Assembly: GCA_964558505.1 (NCBI GenBank)
Contig: CAZLEI010000016.1
Location: 1 to 32,833 of the forward strand
Direction: 5' to 3'
Length of the DNA stretch: 32,833 nucleotides
DNA from: CAYMPW01 sp964558505
GTDB taxonomy: Archaea > Thermoplasmatota > Thermoplasmata > Methanomassiliicoccales > Methanomethylophilaceae
This document shows, one piece after another, positions 1-8,427 of the stretch. Below the pieces are notes generated by a model that ran no database searches, had not been told where the DNA came from, and was given only the letters and a program-made list of their open reading frames with translations. Both the position numbers and the translations under genes were made by a program. Numbering within the stretch: the stretch's first letter is position 1; every line of letters begins with the position of its first letter.

Positions 1-8
1 TTAAATAC
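1..8 (+). promoter_or_regulatory. TATA box, leucine operon
   Basis: TTAAATAC at the very edge of the window matches an archaeal TATA box. A transcript would begin near 28-32, leaving a leader of about 140 nt before the preferred leuA start. The BRE would lie outside the window and cannot be seen. Confidence 0.45.
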
Positions 9-63
9 ATCTCACTCGTCATTCAATCATCGCCAGCAGCCGTGAACGGTTGCTTCCAGCGCG

Positions 64-90
64 CAGGGGCTGCATACTTCTGCAACCCTG
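64..90 (+). promoter_or_regulatory. hairpin in leuA leader
   Basis: CAGGG (64-68) pairs with CCCTG (86-90) and TGCA (71-74) with TGCA (81-84), around a 6-nt loop and a GC/A internal loop. It lies in the presumed untranslated leader about 80 nt before the GTG start. A role in control of the leucine operon is inference. Confidence 0.3.
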
Positions 91-169
91 TCGCCTGGGC
101 GGCGATGGCGGTGTTATCCAAATGCAGCATACCAGCATGAATGCCGAAGAGATGAGGAGGTCACTGTCG

Positions 170-1708
170 GTGAGCCCTTACAACCGCATCGCCCTCAAGG
201 GGGCGCTTCCGAAGGAAGTCAGGATCCTGGATACCACGCTCAGGGATGGGGAGCAGGCTCCCGGTATCGCGCTCAGCTCGGAGGACAAGGTCAGGATAGC
301 ACGTGCGCTCGACGAGCTCGGCGTGGACTGCATCGAAGCCGGTTTCGCCGCATCGGGGGAGTCGGAGCTCGAGACGCTGTACAAGATATCCGAGCTCGGT
401 CTCAAGGCGGATGTGTGCAGCCTTGCCCGCGCGTCCGAGAGCGATGTGGACGCCGTCGTGGATTCCGGTCTGTCCTCGGTGCACATATTCATCGCCACAT
501 CGGATCTGCATTTAAAATACAAGCTCAAGATGACACGCGAGGAGGTCCTGGAGAGGGCGGTATCATCGATATCCTATGCCAAGGACCGCGGTCTCGCGAT
601 ACAATTCTCATGCGAGGATGCCACCCGCACCGATCTGGATTTCCTCGTGGAGGTCATGTCCGCGGCGGAACAGGCAGGTGCGGACACGGTCAACATACCG
701 GACACGGTCGGCGTCGCCGTCCCCGGTGCGATGTCGTATCTCGTATCAGAGGTTGCGAAGAAGGTACACGTGCCCGTATCGGTACATTGCCACAACGATC
801 TGGGACTTGCAGTCGCCAACAGCATCGCCGCCGTGGAGGCCGGGGCGTCCATGGTCCATGCCACCGTCAACGGGATAGGCGAGAGGACGGGCAACGCCGC
901 CTTGGAGGAGGTGGCGGTCAACCTGTTCGTTCAATACGGGATCGAGACCGTCGACCTGTCGGCGATCGGGCGCACTTCCAAGCTCGTCGAGAGGATAACA
1001 GGATTCCCGATCCAATACAACAAGCCCATCGTCGGCAGGAACGCCTTCGCGCACGAATCCGGCATACATGTCCACGGCATCATCGCGAACGCCTCGACGT
1101 ATGAGCCGTTCCCTCCGGAGATGGTCGGTGTCGATAGGCAGATAGTGATCGGCAAGCACTCCGGTCTGCATTCGGTCCGTAAGAGGCTCGACGATCTGAA
1201 GATCGATCTCCCGGAAGACCTCATGCCGGAGCTCACGGCGGCGATCAAGGAGATAGCCATCGGCGACAAGGAGATCGACGACAACGAGCTGAGGGTGATC
1301 GCAGACCAGGTCATGTGGAAGGGCAGGGCCGAGGACCGTGTGGTCCTGGAGGAGTTCGCGGTTTTCACGGGGAAGGACATAACCCCTACTGCAACCGTCA
1401 CCGTTACCGTCGACGGTAAAAGGCGCACAGTGTCCCAGACGGGCGTAGGTCCGGTGAGCGCCGCTCATGCGGCGATAAGGAAGGCCGTCAGCGAGAGCAT
1501 CTCGCTGGAGGAGTACAAGCTCAACGCCGTCACCGGAAGGAGCGATTCGATCGCGCAGGTGACGGTCATGATCAAGGATGATAGGTCCGGCGGCCGGGAG
1601 GCCGTCGGCAGGGCGGTCGGGCCCGATATCATCAAAACATCCGTGGATGCCATGATGGAAGCCATCAACAGGGATTACGCCGCCGGGGGCAAGCATCGAT
1701 GGGACTGA
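170..1708 (+). CDS. leuA: 2-isopropylmalate synthase family (LeuA/CimA type)
   Basis: Condenses acetyl-CoA with 2-oxoisovalerate, the first committed step of leucine synthesis. From GTG 170 the protein has 512 residues, usual for archaeal LeuA. The HMGL-like TIM barrel shows DTTLRDGEQ (about 21-29), the metal-binding HCHND (about 206-210) and GERTGNAALEEV (about 237-248). A C-terminal LeuA dimerisation/regulatory domain follows from about residue 390, so leucine feedback is likely. The frame is open back to 50, but AGGAGGT at 154-161 sits 8 nt before GTG 170 and conserved sequence begins just after, so the longer starts (122, 137, 152) are less likely. The stop overlaps leuC by 10 nt. Citramalate synthase (CimA) shares this architecture; the leuCDB context favours LeuA without proving it. 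Confidence 0.85.
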   Translation: MSPYNRIALKGALPKEVRILDTTLRDGEQAPGIALSSEDKVRIARALDELGVDCIEAGFAASGESELETLYKISELGLKADVCSLARASESDVDAVVDSGLSSVHIFIATSDLHLKYKLKMTREEVLERAVSSISYAKDRGLAIQFSCEDATRTDLDFLVEVMSAAEQAGADTVNIPDTVGVAVPGAMSYLVSEVAKKVHVPVSVHCHNDLGLAVANSIAAVEAGASMVHATVNGIGERTGNAALEEVAVNLFVQYGIETVDLSAIGRTSKLVERITGFPIQYNKPIVGRNAFAHESGIHVHGIIANASTYEPFPPEMVGVDRQIVIGKHSGLHSVRKRLDDLKIDLPEDLMPELTAAIKEIAIGDKEIDDNELRVIADQVMWKGRAEDRVVLEEFAVFTGKDITPTATVTVTVDGKRRTVSQTGVGPVSAAHAAIRKAVSESISLEEYKLNAVTGRSDSIAQVTVMIKDDRSGGREAVGRAVGPDIIKTSVDAMMEAINRDYAAGGKHRWD

Positions 1709-2958
1709 CGATCGCCGAGAAGGTCCTCTCCGCCAAGTCCGGCCGCATCGCCCGTGCAGGCAGCATCGTGGTGGCAGACGTGGATTATGTGATGGTCAAC
1801 GATGTCACCGGTCCGATAGCGTTCCGCCGGTTCTCCGAGGTGGCCGCCGAGGTGAAGGATGCCGACCGCATCGTGCTGATACCCGACCACTATGTTCCGA
1901 ACAAGGACATAGCCTCCGCCGAGCAGGCGAAGGAGATGAGGGATTTCGCCGCGGAGCATTCCATACGCAACTATTACGAGGTAGGCAGGGGAGGGGTGTG
2001 CCATCAGGTGATGGTGGAGGAGGGGTTCGCCGCTCCCGGCAGGCTGATCGTGGGCGCGGATTCACACACTTGCACATACGGCGGGATCAACGCATTCTCC
2101 ACCGGCGTGGGGTCCACCGAGGCGGCGGCGGTGTTCGCCACCGGACGTCTGTGGTTCAAGGTGCCGGAGACGATAAAGGTGGAGTTGTCGGGCGAGCTTC
2201 CCGAAGGGACATGCGGGAAGGACCTGATGCTGAAGATCATCGCGGACATAGGGGTCGACGGCGCCGCCTACAGGGCATTGGAGTTCTGCGGACCGGGTGT
2301 CGCAAGCGTGCCCGTGTCGGACAGGCTCACCGTTTCCAACATGGCGATCGAGGCCGGTGCGAAGGCAGCGGTCTTCCCCTGCGACGGACAGACCGCGGAG
2401 TACATCTCCGGCATGGTGCGCGGCGGTTACGAGGCCGTGAGCGCGGACCCCGATGCGGTGTACTGCTCAGTCCTGCATTACGATCTGTCCGAACTCGTGC
2501 CGATGGTGGCGTATCCTCACCTTCCGAGCAACGGGCGTCCGGCCCGTGAATCGGGAGTGAAGATAGATCAGGCATACCTCGGGTCCTGCACCAACGGGAG
2601 GATCGAGGACATGCGCATAGCCGCCGCCACGATCAAAGGCCGTCGCGTGGCCGACGGGGTGCGTTTCATCATCGTTCCCGCAAGCCAGAGGATCCACCGC
2701 CAGATGGCGGAGGAGGGGCTGATACAGGTTTTCCTCGATTCCGGCGCATTCGTGTCCGGACCGACATGCGGCGCCTGCCTGGGCGGGTACATGGGCGTAT
2801 TGGCCGACGGCGAGAGGGCAGTCGCGTCGACCAACAGGAACTTCGTGGGGCGCATGGGGCACAAGGGGTCCGAGGTCTATTTGGCGGGTCCGGCCGTCGT
2901 AGCGGCGTCCGCAGTGGCAGGAAGGATAATAGACCCCTCTCAGCTGGAGGCGGTCTGA
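1699..2958 (+). CDS. leuC: 3-isopropylmalate dehydratase large subunit
   Basis: Large subunit of the iron-sulfur isomerase that converts 2-isopropylmalate to 3-isopropylmalate. The 419-residue length is that of the short archaeal/homoaconitase-like LeuC class. Visible motifs are VGADSHTCTYGGINAF, then GSCTNGRIEDM and GPTCGACLGGYMG, which supply the three cysteines of the [4Fe-4S] cluster. ATG 1699 lies inside the end of leuA and the stop shares one base with the leuD start, so translational coupling is likely. A citramalate-pathway or homoaconitase role is possible in this family; the adjacent leuD and leuB favour isopropylmalate. Confidence 0.9.
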   Translation: MGLTIAEKVLSAKSGRIARAGSIVVADVDYVMVNDVTGPIAFRRFSEVAAEVKDADRIVLIPDHYVPNKDIASAEQAKEMRDFAAEHSIRNYYEVGRGGVCHQVMVEEGFAAPGRLIVGADSHTCTYGGINAFSTGVGSTEAAAVFATGRLWFKVPETIKVELSGELPEGTCGKDLMLKIIADIGVDGAAYRALEFCGPGVASVPVSDRLTVSNMAIEAGAKAAVFPCDGQTAEYISGMVRGGYEAVSADPDAVYCSVLHYDLSELVPMVAYPHLPSNGRPARESGVKIDQAYLGSCTNGRIEDMRIAAATIKGRRVADGVRFIIVPASQRIHRQMAEEGLIQVFLDSGAFVSGPTCGACLGGYMGVLADGERAVASTNRNFVGRMGHKGSEVYLAGPAVVAASAVAGRIIDPSQLEAV

Positions 2959-3443
2959 TGGTCAGGGTGTCGGGGAAGGCATGGAGGTTCGGCGACGATG
3001 TCGATACGGATCAGATAATACCTGCCGAAAGGCTCCTCGCAGGGAACCTGGAACATCTGGGAGATTTCATCTTCGAGAAGGTCAGGCCGGGCATGTCCGG
3101 ATCGGTCGCCGACGGGGATTTGCTGGTCGCCGGAAGGAACTTCGGTTGCGGGTCGTCGAGGGAGCATGCGCCCATGTCCCTCATGCAGGCGGGCTTCTCC
3201 GCAGTGGTGGCATCCTCTTTCTCGCGCATATTCTACAGGAACGCGGTGAACATCGGTCTGTTGGCCGTAGAATGCGGGACCGATATACCGGAGGGGCACA
3301 CGGTATCCGTGGACACCTCGACAGGGAAGGTGCGCGACGAGACATCCGGGACAGAATACTCTTTCCCGCCGTATCCGGAGTTCATCGGGATGCTCGTCGA
3401 ATGCGGCGGGCTCATGAATGCGATCAGGGAGGGAAAGATATGA
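2958..3443 (+). CDS. leuD: 3-isopropylmalate dehydratase small subunit
   Basis: Small (swivel-domain) subunit partnering LeuC, 161 residues, typical of archaeal LeuD. The N-terminal GDDVDTDQIIPAERL and the FGCGSSREHAP motif are diagnostic; the latter loop determines substrate specificity in this family. ATG 2958 overlaps the leuC TGA by one base, so an upstream open frame from 2766 is only the leuC shadow. The stop overlaps the leuB start in an ATGA arrangement, indicating coupled translation within one operon. Confidence 0.92.
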   Translation: MVRVSGKAWRFGDDVDTDQIIPAERLLAGNLEHLGDFIFEKVRPGMSGSVADGDLLVAGRNFGCGSSREHAPMSLMQAGFSAVVASSFSRIFYRNAVNIGLLAVECGTDIPEGHTVSVDTSTGKVRDETSGTEYSFPPYPEFIGMLVECGGLMNAIREGKI

Positions 3444-4555
3444 ACCATCTGGCCATCGTGCCCGGGGACGGCATAGGCAAAGAGGTCGTGGATGCGGGGA
3501 TCACAGTCCTGGAAGCAGTGTCCCAGATATCGTCCTTCGATTTCGACGGAGAGATGATGGACATCGGTGCGGAGAGGTACCTCTCCACCGGGGAGCTTCT
3601 CACGGAGCAGGATCTGTCCGACCTAAGATCCAAGGATGCGGTCTATTTCGGGGCCGTCGGGGACCCGAGGGTCCGTCCCGGGGTCTTGGAGAAGAACATC
3701 CTCCTGAAGATGAGGACTGCCCTGGACCAGTACATCAACCTGCGTCCCGTGCGTTCCTGGCATCCGCTCGGGCCGTTGAAATCGGATGCTGATTTCGATA
3801 TACACTTCATAAGGGAGAACACCGAGGATTTCTATCTCGGCGCCGGCGGGCGCTTCGGCGGAGGCCATGGCAGCCGCGGCGACATCAACATCATGCGCAA
3901 GCTGTACTCTTTGGATATGACCGTGACGGCCGCGTCCGAACCGGACATGGAATTCGCTTACGAAGTCGGGGTGATATCAAGGGCGGGTGCCGAGAGGTTC
4001 GCGGACTATGCGTTCTCCCATGCAGCGGAGCGCGGCGAGGACAAGGTGACGTTGGTCGACAAGGCGAACGTATGCACCGATATCTACGGTCTGCTAAGGG
4101 AGGTCTTCGAAGAGAAGGCCTCTGAGCACGGCATGTCTCTGCAGTACATGTTCGTCGACGCCATGGCCATGGCCCTCGTGGCACGTCCCGGGTCGTTCGG
4201 CACCGTCGCCATGCCCAATATGTTCGGGGACATACTCACTGACCTGGGTGCAGAGATCCAGGGAGGTCTCGGCATGGGTGCCAGCGGGAATATCTGCCCG
4301 GACGGTGTGAGCATGTTCGAGCCCATACACGGATCCGCGCCCGATATCGCCGGCCGGGGGATGGCCAATCCCTTCGGGGCGATACTGGCGGCGGGCATGA
4401 TGCTGGATCATCTGGGATACGGGGCGGAACGCGATATGATCGTGTCCGCTGTCGAAGGTTGCATAGCATCCGGCAAGACCACTGCGGACCTGGGCGGGGC
4501 GCTCAGAACTTCCGAGGTCGCGGCCGAGGTGTGCAAGAGGATATCGGAGGAATAA
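3440..4555 (+). CDS. leuB: 3-isopropylmalate dehydrogenase
   Basis: NAD-dependent oxidative decarboxylation of 3-isopropylmalate to 2-oxoisocaproate, the third leucine-specific step. The protein has 371 residues and starts MNHLAIVPGDGIGKEV, the family N-terminus. The substrate-loop arginines are in LLKMRTALDQYINLRPVR, the Mg-binding aspartates in DAMAMAL and NMFGDILTDLGAEIQGGLG, and the cofactor loop in EPIHGSAPDIAGRG. The DQYINLRP variant resembles actinobacterial-type LeuB more than the LANLRP form. Homoisocitrate or malate dehydrogenases share this fold; the operon context supports LeuB. ATG 3440 overlaps the leuD stop by 4 nt. Confidence 0.88.
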   Translation: MNHLAIVPGDGIGKEVVDAGITVLEAVSQISSFDFDGEMMDIGAERYLSTGELLTEQDLSDLRSKDAVYFGAVGDPRVRPGVLEKNILLKMRTALDQYINLRPVRSWHPLGPLKSDADFDIHFIRENTEDFYLGAGGRFGGGHGSRGDINIMRKLYSLDMTVTAASEPDMEFAYEVGVISRAGAERFADYAFSHAAERGEDKVTLVDKANVCTDIYGLLREVFEEKASEHGMSLQYMFVDAMAMALVARPGSFGTVAMPNMFGDILTDLGAEIQGGLGMGASGNICPDGVSMFEPIHGSAPDIAGRGMANPFGAILAAGMMLDHLGYGAERDMIVSAVEGCIASGKTTADLGGALRTSEVAAEVCKRISEE

Positions 4556-4557
4556 GC

Positions 4558-4821
4558 ATGCTCACTTTGGAATTGACACTGGAATACGATGACCCAGAGA
4601 CCGCGCACACGGTGTACGCGGCCCTGGAGCCGGATAACAAAGGCTACGTGGAGTCCAGCCTGGACGGTTGCGTGATACGTCTCCGCACCTCCGCTCCCGC
4701 CGCAGGCACCCTCAGGAACGCCGCCGACGACCTGATGGCCTGCGTTAAGATAGCAGAGGACGCCTCAGGCCTCGTCGGAGGATCCGCTGCGGACCTTGAC
4801 GGCGATGCCCTTCTTGAATGA
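4558..4821 (+). CDS. pcc1: KEOPS complex subunit Pcc1
   Basis: Small dimerisation subunit of KEOPS, the complex that makes t6A37 in ANN-decoding tRNAs. The protein has 87 residues, with the beta-beta-alpha pattern of the family and the typical stretch SSLDGCVIRLRTSAPAAGTL followed by the helix NAADDLMACVKIAEDA. ATG 4558 follows the leuB stop after 2 nt, and the leuB 3' end supplies GGAGG, so it is probably co-transcribed with the leucine genes. Its 3' end overlaps the convergent tgtA by 57 nt. The C-terminal tail lies in that overlap and is the least certain part. Confidence 0.8.
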   Translation: MLTLELTLEYDDPETAHTVYAALEPDNKGYVESSLDGCVIRLRTSAPAAGTLRNAADDLMACVKIAEDASGLVGGSAADLDGDALLE

Positions 4822-6687
4822 GGATATCTCATCCTTTATCAGCATCATGCGCCCGGTGGCGACGAACTTGTCATCCTTGTCGGTCACGATGACCTCGTCC
4901 ATCGGCCTGAGGTCCTCGTCGCATCCCAGTGTGAACTGGCAGAACACGTTCCTCCCCTCCGATACGAACGGGACGGCATCGTCCATCACTACTATGCGCA
5001 TGAACGGTGCCGGTACTGCCGCAAGCACCCTTCTGGCACCTTCTTCGCGAAGCGTGTACATGCCATCGGAAGCGCGCATGGAGAGCACATGCTCCCCGTT
5101 GGATATGACGTTCCTTATCTTGCCGGTCTTCTTGCTCGTGATGAGTTTGACCTCTCCCATGAAGAGGGCATCGGTGGCCGCAAGGCCGAACTGATAGCGT
5201 GAAACGGCCTTTGCACGGATCATGTCCGCGTCGTACTCCTGGTCGCCGTCGGGGATCTTCTCCGGGGTGATTGACTCTTCGAAGAACGACTCCACGAATC
5301 CGACTGCCACACACTCGGATTCCGTGTCGGTCTCCAGGTCGGTTATGTCGGGGAACAGGGATTGGGCGAGAGGGTACAGTTCGTCGAGCTCCGCGGGAAC
5401 TGGGCCGAACGGAGACAGCACAATGGGCGTGTAACCTGCCTTCCTCGCGCGGTCGAAGTCAGAAGCGTACGCCCTGCTGTACGGTTTCCCCCCATCGGGG
5501 AACAGGACAGCCTTCTTTGTCTCCGGAACATAGCGCTCCATTATCCTGGAGGCATATCTGGCGAACACGGGGCGGGCGCGGGTCTCGCATCCGGTGTAGA
5601 ACAATGCGCTGTCCCTGCTGAGGGGGTCGGTCATCTCCATGAAGTCCCTGTGCTCCTTCAGCTTCCTGAGCGCGTCGAGCATCGCCGGGTGCCCCCTGCA
5701 CCTGATCTCCGCAAGCTCCCAGAGGCGGCCCTCGCGGATGTACCTCTTCACCAGTGCCAGTTCGCTAGTGATCTGGTACAGGTTGTGGCGGGCGATGGTC
5801 TTCATCTTGGTCTTCTTCTCGAGCTTCTTGAGGGAATCGAGGGTGAGGCCGCGGCATGCGGGGCAGTTGCAGTCCAGGGACTGCATGTCCTGCAGGCGGA
5901 ACGTGCCGTCGATGAACATCATCCTGTCGTCCCTGGCGAATTTGGCATAGGATGCAGAATCGAACAGGTCGCATCCCAGGAGGGTTGCGAGTGCGAGTAT
6001 CATCGGGTGGCCTGCGCCGAACAGGTGCACTGGGCGGTTGGGGTTCAGACCCTTCTTCGAGGCGATGACGACATCGACGAGCTCGGAGTAGCGGTACTGC
6101 TCCATCAGTGGAACTACGCCGCCTATGGGGTGGACGTCGATGTCCATCGAGGCCATCTTCCTTGCGCAGTCCTCTCTGAGGTCAGGGAAGACGGAACCTT
6201 GGACGACGCCGTTGAGCATCATCTCGCCCTTCATCTCGCAGGCCTTGTTGGTCCTCTCGAGGGTGGTGACGATCGAATCCGCCGTCTGCTCCTTGGTCCA
6301 GAACGGCTCGGTGAATATGTCGAGCACGGTTCCGATGTCGGTCCCTATGCTCTTCTGGAATTCTATGATCTCCTCGTTGGTGAGCTCCACTTCACCGTAC
6401 ATGTGGCTCTGGAACGTACCGGAGTCGGTCATGATCACGCCGGGGAAGTCCAGCATCTCATGGAGGCCGACCGCCTGTGCCTTCTCCTTGAGGTCAGGGG
6501 TGTTCTTGATGATGTACGAATTGGTGATGAGCGCCCTGAACCCGAACTCGTCGTAGAGCTCGCGCGGGGGCACGGTGCAGATCTTCGGGTTAACCACGGG
6601 GAGAAGCGCCGGCGTCTCCAACGTCCCGGATCGGGTCTCGAATTTACCTATTCTCGCCAGGCCGTCCCTCTTTGTGATCTCGAACAT
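4765..6687 (-). CDS. tgtA: archaeosine tRNA-guanine transglycosylase
   Basis: Exchanges G15 of archaeal tRNAs for preQ0, the first tRNA-level step of archaeosine synthesis. The protein has 640 residues, the full-length archaeal form. The catalytic barrel carries MTDSGTFQ (D88) and LFDSASYA (D243), the two catalytic aspartates, and a zinc site C273-x-C275-xx-C278 with H301. A middle domain and a C-terminal PUA domain (about 560-635) follow; PUA positions the tRNA acceptor stem. ATG 6687 lies about 28 nt from a TATA box, so the mRNA is probably leaderless. The last 57 nt are antisense to the end of pcc1; both proteins modify tRNA, though the genes are convergent. Confidence 0.93.
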   Translation of the reverse strand: MFEITKRDGLARIGKFETRSGTLETPALLPVVNPKICTVPPRELYDEFGFRALITNSYIIKNTPDLKEKAQAVGLHEMLDFPGVIMTDSGTFQSHMYGEVELTNEEIIEFQKSIGTDIGTVLDIFTEPFWTKEQTADSIVTTLERTNKACEMKGEMMLNGVVQGSVFPDLREDCARKMASMDIDVHPIGGVVPLMEQYRYSELVDVVIASKKGLNPNRPVHLFGAGHPMILALATLLGCDLFDSASYAKFARDDRMMFIDGTFRLQDMQSLDCNCPACRGLTLDSLKKLEKKTKMKTIARHNLYQITSELALVKRYIREGRLWELAEIRCRGHPAMLDALRKLKEHRDFMEMTDPLSRDSALFYTGCETRARPVFARYASRIMERYVPETKKAVLFPDGGKPYSRAYASDFDRARKAGYTPIVLSPFGPVPAELDELYPLAQSLFPDITDLETDTESECVAVGFVESFFEESITPEKIPDGDQEYDADMIRAKAVSRYQFGLAATDALFMGEVKLITSKKTGKIRNVISNGEHVLSMRASDGMYTLREEGARRVLAAVPAPFMRIVVMDDAVPFVSEGRNVFCQFTLGCDEDLRPMDEVIVTDKDDKFVATGRMMLIKDEISSFKKGIAVKVRSGSSDEA

Positions 6688-6710
6688 ATCGACTGCAACG
6701 TTAGGGTCTC

Positions 6711-6719
6711 ATTTATAAT
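6711..6719 (-). promoter_or_regulatory. TATA box of tgtA
   Basis: On the minus strand this reads ATTATAAAT, centred about 28 nt upstream of the tgtA ATG. It fits a leaderless or near-leaderless transcript; no Shine-Dalgarno site precedes the start. Confidence 0.55.
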
Positions 6720-6737
6720 GTTGCGCAGGCGCGCACG

Positions 6738-7133
6738 TCACTTGCTGGCGTCCACGTATGCCTTCGATATAGCGTTCTTCATCATGATGTCCGGGATGTC
6801 CTCGATGTATTCGCGGTTCCAGTCCAGGACCGGACGGTCGAAGACCACGACCTTGGGGCGGGAGCTTCCGCATTCTCCTTCGTTCTCCATCTCCGGATAC
6901 TTGATCTCCAGGCCGTCGAGGATCTCTGCGACGCTCCTTCCGTTGATGTAGACCATGTTCCTTTCGCCTTCGACGGCGAATCCCGTGTTGTACTTGGTCA
7001 AGATCCCCGCAGACGACATCTCTCCGGTCAGCTTCTTCATGTAGCCGTCCATCTCTCCGGTCGTGGTCCTCCTGATCCCGTCGTTCTCCAAGGCCTTCCC
7101 CGAAAATCTGTACTCTATGTCCATGATCGGCAT
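6738..7133 (-). CDS. uncharacterised small protein
   Basis: Encodes 131 residues from ATG 7133 (MPIMDIEYRFSG). I do not recognise the family with confidence. It is soluble, with no signal peptide or membrane segment, and reads like an alpha/beta protein: an N-terminal strand, a helix (TTGEMDGYMKKLTGEM), then strands around FAVEGERNMVYINGRSVAEIL, and a C-terminal IPDIMMKNAISKAYVDASK helix. A single cysteine lies in GECGSS. The pattern of a short alpha/beta domain with an INGxxxxEIL strand recalls DUF2703-like proteins, but this is only a resemblance. The minus-strand TATA at 7157-7165 lies about 28 nt from ATG 7133, which favours this start over an in-frame start at 7184. Confidence 0.6.
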   Translation of the reverse strand: MPIMDIEYRFSGKALENDGIRRTTTGEMDGYMKKLTGEMSSAGILTKYNTGFAVEGERNMVYINGRSVAEILDGLEIKYPEMENEGECGSSRPKVVVFDRPVLDWNREYIEDIPDIMMKNAISKAYVDASK

Positions 7134-7154
7134 GCGATATGTATCGTTAACATT

Positions 7155-7190
7155 GTTAATAAATTTTTCACAGGGGAAGTACAAAATATC
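7155..7190. promoter_or_regulatory. divergent promoters of the 6738 gene and pth2
   Basis: The region is AT-rich. GTTAATAAATTT (7155-7166) gives a minus-strand TATA about 28 nt from ATG 7133. CAAAATAT (7182-7189) gives a plus-strand TATA about 25 nt from ATG 7211. Both genes would then be leaderless, and no ribosome binding site is seen for either. Confidence 0.45.
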
Positions 7191-7210
7191 ACGAGTCGGT
7201 ACGAGTGGAC

Positions 7211-7585
7211 ATGCTCAGGATGTCCGCGGACGAGGAGTACAAGATGGTCATCGTCATGAGGAACGACCTCAAGATGTCCAAAGGCAAGATCGCCGCTCAA
7301 GCGGCACACGCAGCCGTCAATTGTGCATTCGCCTCCAAGAAGAAGGACCCCAAGACCTTTGACAAGTGGGTCTCCATAGGTCAGAAGAAGGTAGTGGTGA
7401 AGGTAAACTCGGAGGCAGAGCTCTTCGAGATCAAAGCCGTCGCTGACGCACAGGGGCTCATCAACTCCGTCATATCCGATGCCGGAAGGACCGAGATTGC
7501 CCCTGGCTCGGTGACGTGTCTGGGCATCGGGCCTGCCAAGGATTCCGATGTTGACAAGGTTACCGGCGAACTGCCGATGTTATGA
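7211..7585 (+). CDS. pth2: peptidyl-tRNA hydrolase, archaeal type (Pth2)
   Basis: Releases peptidyl-tRNAs dropped during translation by cleaving the ester bond. The protein has 124 residues from ATG 7211. Family signatures are YKMVIVMRNDLKMSKGKIAAQ near the N-terminus, AAHAAV, and the C-terminal TEIAPGSVTCLGIGPAKDSDVDKVTGELPML. GTG 7205 and ATG 7220 are alternative starts; 7211 was chosen for its distance from the TATA box. The 3' end overlaps the convergent thiM by 6 nt. Confidence 0.92.
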   Translation: MLRMSADEEYKMVIVMRNDLKMSKGKIAAQAAHAAVNCAFASKKKDPKTFDKWVSIGQKKVVVKVNSEAELFEIKAVADAQGLINSVISDAGRTEIAPGSVTCLGIGPAKDSDVDKVTGELPML

Positions 7586-8383
7586 TGCATCGCGGACGCA
7601 GGCCCTGGTGTCCAGGGTATCGCCGTCCAAGGACATCAGGGAGTCCATGAACTGCATTTTGAAAGTACCCGGGCCGCCGCATTTCGATGCGGCCAATTCT
7701 CCGGCCACCGAGAATGCGGCGAGGGAAGCGGTCGCGGATCCGAGTATGTCATCCTTGCAGGCGCCGATGAAGCACCCCATCACGGATGCTGTCATGCACC
7801 CGGTTCCGGAGACCTGCTCCAATCTTATGTCCCCGTTGGTCACACTGTAGGTAGTTGTGCCGTCTGAGATGTAATCGGTGGCCCCTGTCATTGCCACCGT
7901 GCATCCAAGCGTGCCCGATAGGGATCTCACCGTCGCGGCAGGATCGCCGTCGAGTCCGGCGGAGTCCACGCCCCTGACCGCTCCGCCGATGCCCGAGAGT
8001 ATGCCGATCTCGCCCGGATTCCCCTTCACTACGGCGACATCGACCTCTTCTAGGATCCTGAGCGCCGAGTCAGTCCGGTACGGGGACGCTCCGACTCCGA
8101 CAGGATCGAGGATCACGGGAGCTCCCGCACCGTTGGCGGTTTTCCCGGCTGCGATCATGATATCGAGGGTCCTTTCGTTCACAGTGCCGATATTCAGGAC
8201 GATTGCTGACGAGATGGAAGCAAGAACGGAAGCGTCATCGGCTTGGTCGGACATGACGGGGGATCCGCCGATGCATATGGTCGCATTGGCGCAGTCGTTG
8301 ACGGTGACATAATTCGTTATCTGAAGAACAAGGGGGACCGATGACCTCACTTTCTCGAGGAAGCCTGATGCGCGAGCATACAT
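7580..8383 (-). CDS. thiM: hydroxyethylthiazole kinase
   Basis: Phosphorylates 4-methyl-5-(2-hydroxyethyl)thiazole, salvaging the thiazole half of thiamine. The 267-residue protein has the ribokinase-like ThiM pattern: ITNYVTVNDCANATICIGGSPVM at the N-terminus, LDPVGVGASPYRT, KGNPGEI, and the phosphate-binding VSGTGCMTAS. ATG 8383 was preferred to GTG 8389; a minus-strand AAGATATTC about 29 nt upstream suits a leaderless start. It is one of three thiamine genes on this strand, each apparently with its own promoter. Confidence 0.92.
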   Translation of the reverse strand: MYARASGFLEKVRSSVPLVLQITNYVTVNDCANATICIGGSPVMSDQADDASVLASISSAIVLNIGTVNERTLDIMIAAGKTANGAGAPVILDPVGVGASPYRTDSALRILEEVDVAVVKGNPGEIGILSGIGGAVRGVDSAGLDGDPAATVRSLSGTLGCTVAMTGATDYISDGTTTYSVTNGDIRLEQVSGTGCMTASVMGCFIGACKDDILGSATASLAAFSVAGELAASKCGGPGTFKMQFMDSLMSLDGDTLDTRACVRDAS

Positions 8384-8427
8384 GCTCACGAATCAAATGA
8401 GGGCATATGAATATCTTTCTAGGGTCA

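Noticed and set aside
50..169. Longer LeuA N-terminus from TTG 50
   Set aside because: The added 40 residues are not LeuA-like and AGGAGGT at 154-161 points to GTG 170.
5362..6951. Long plus-strand open frame opposite tgtA
   Set aside because: It is the antisense shadow of a complete, motif-bearing TgtA; its translation has no recognisable domain.
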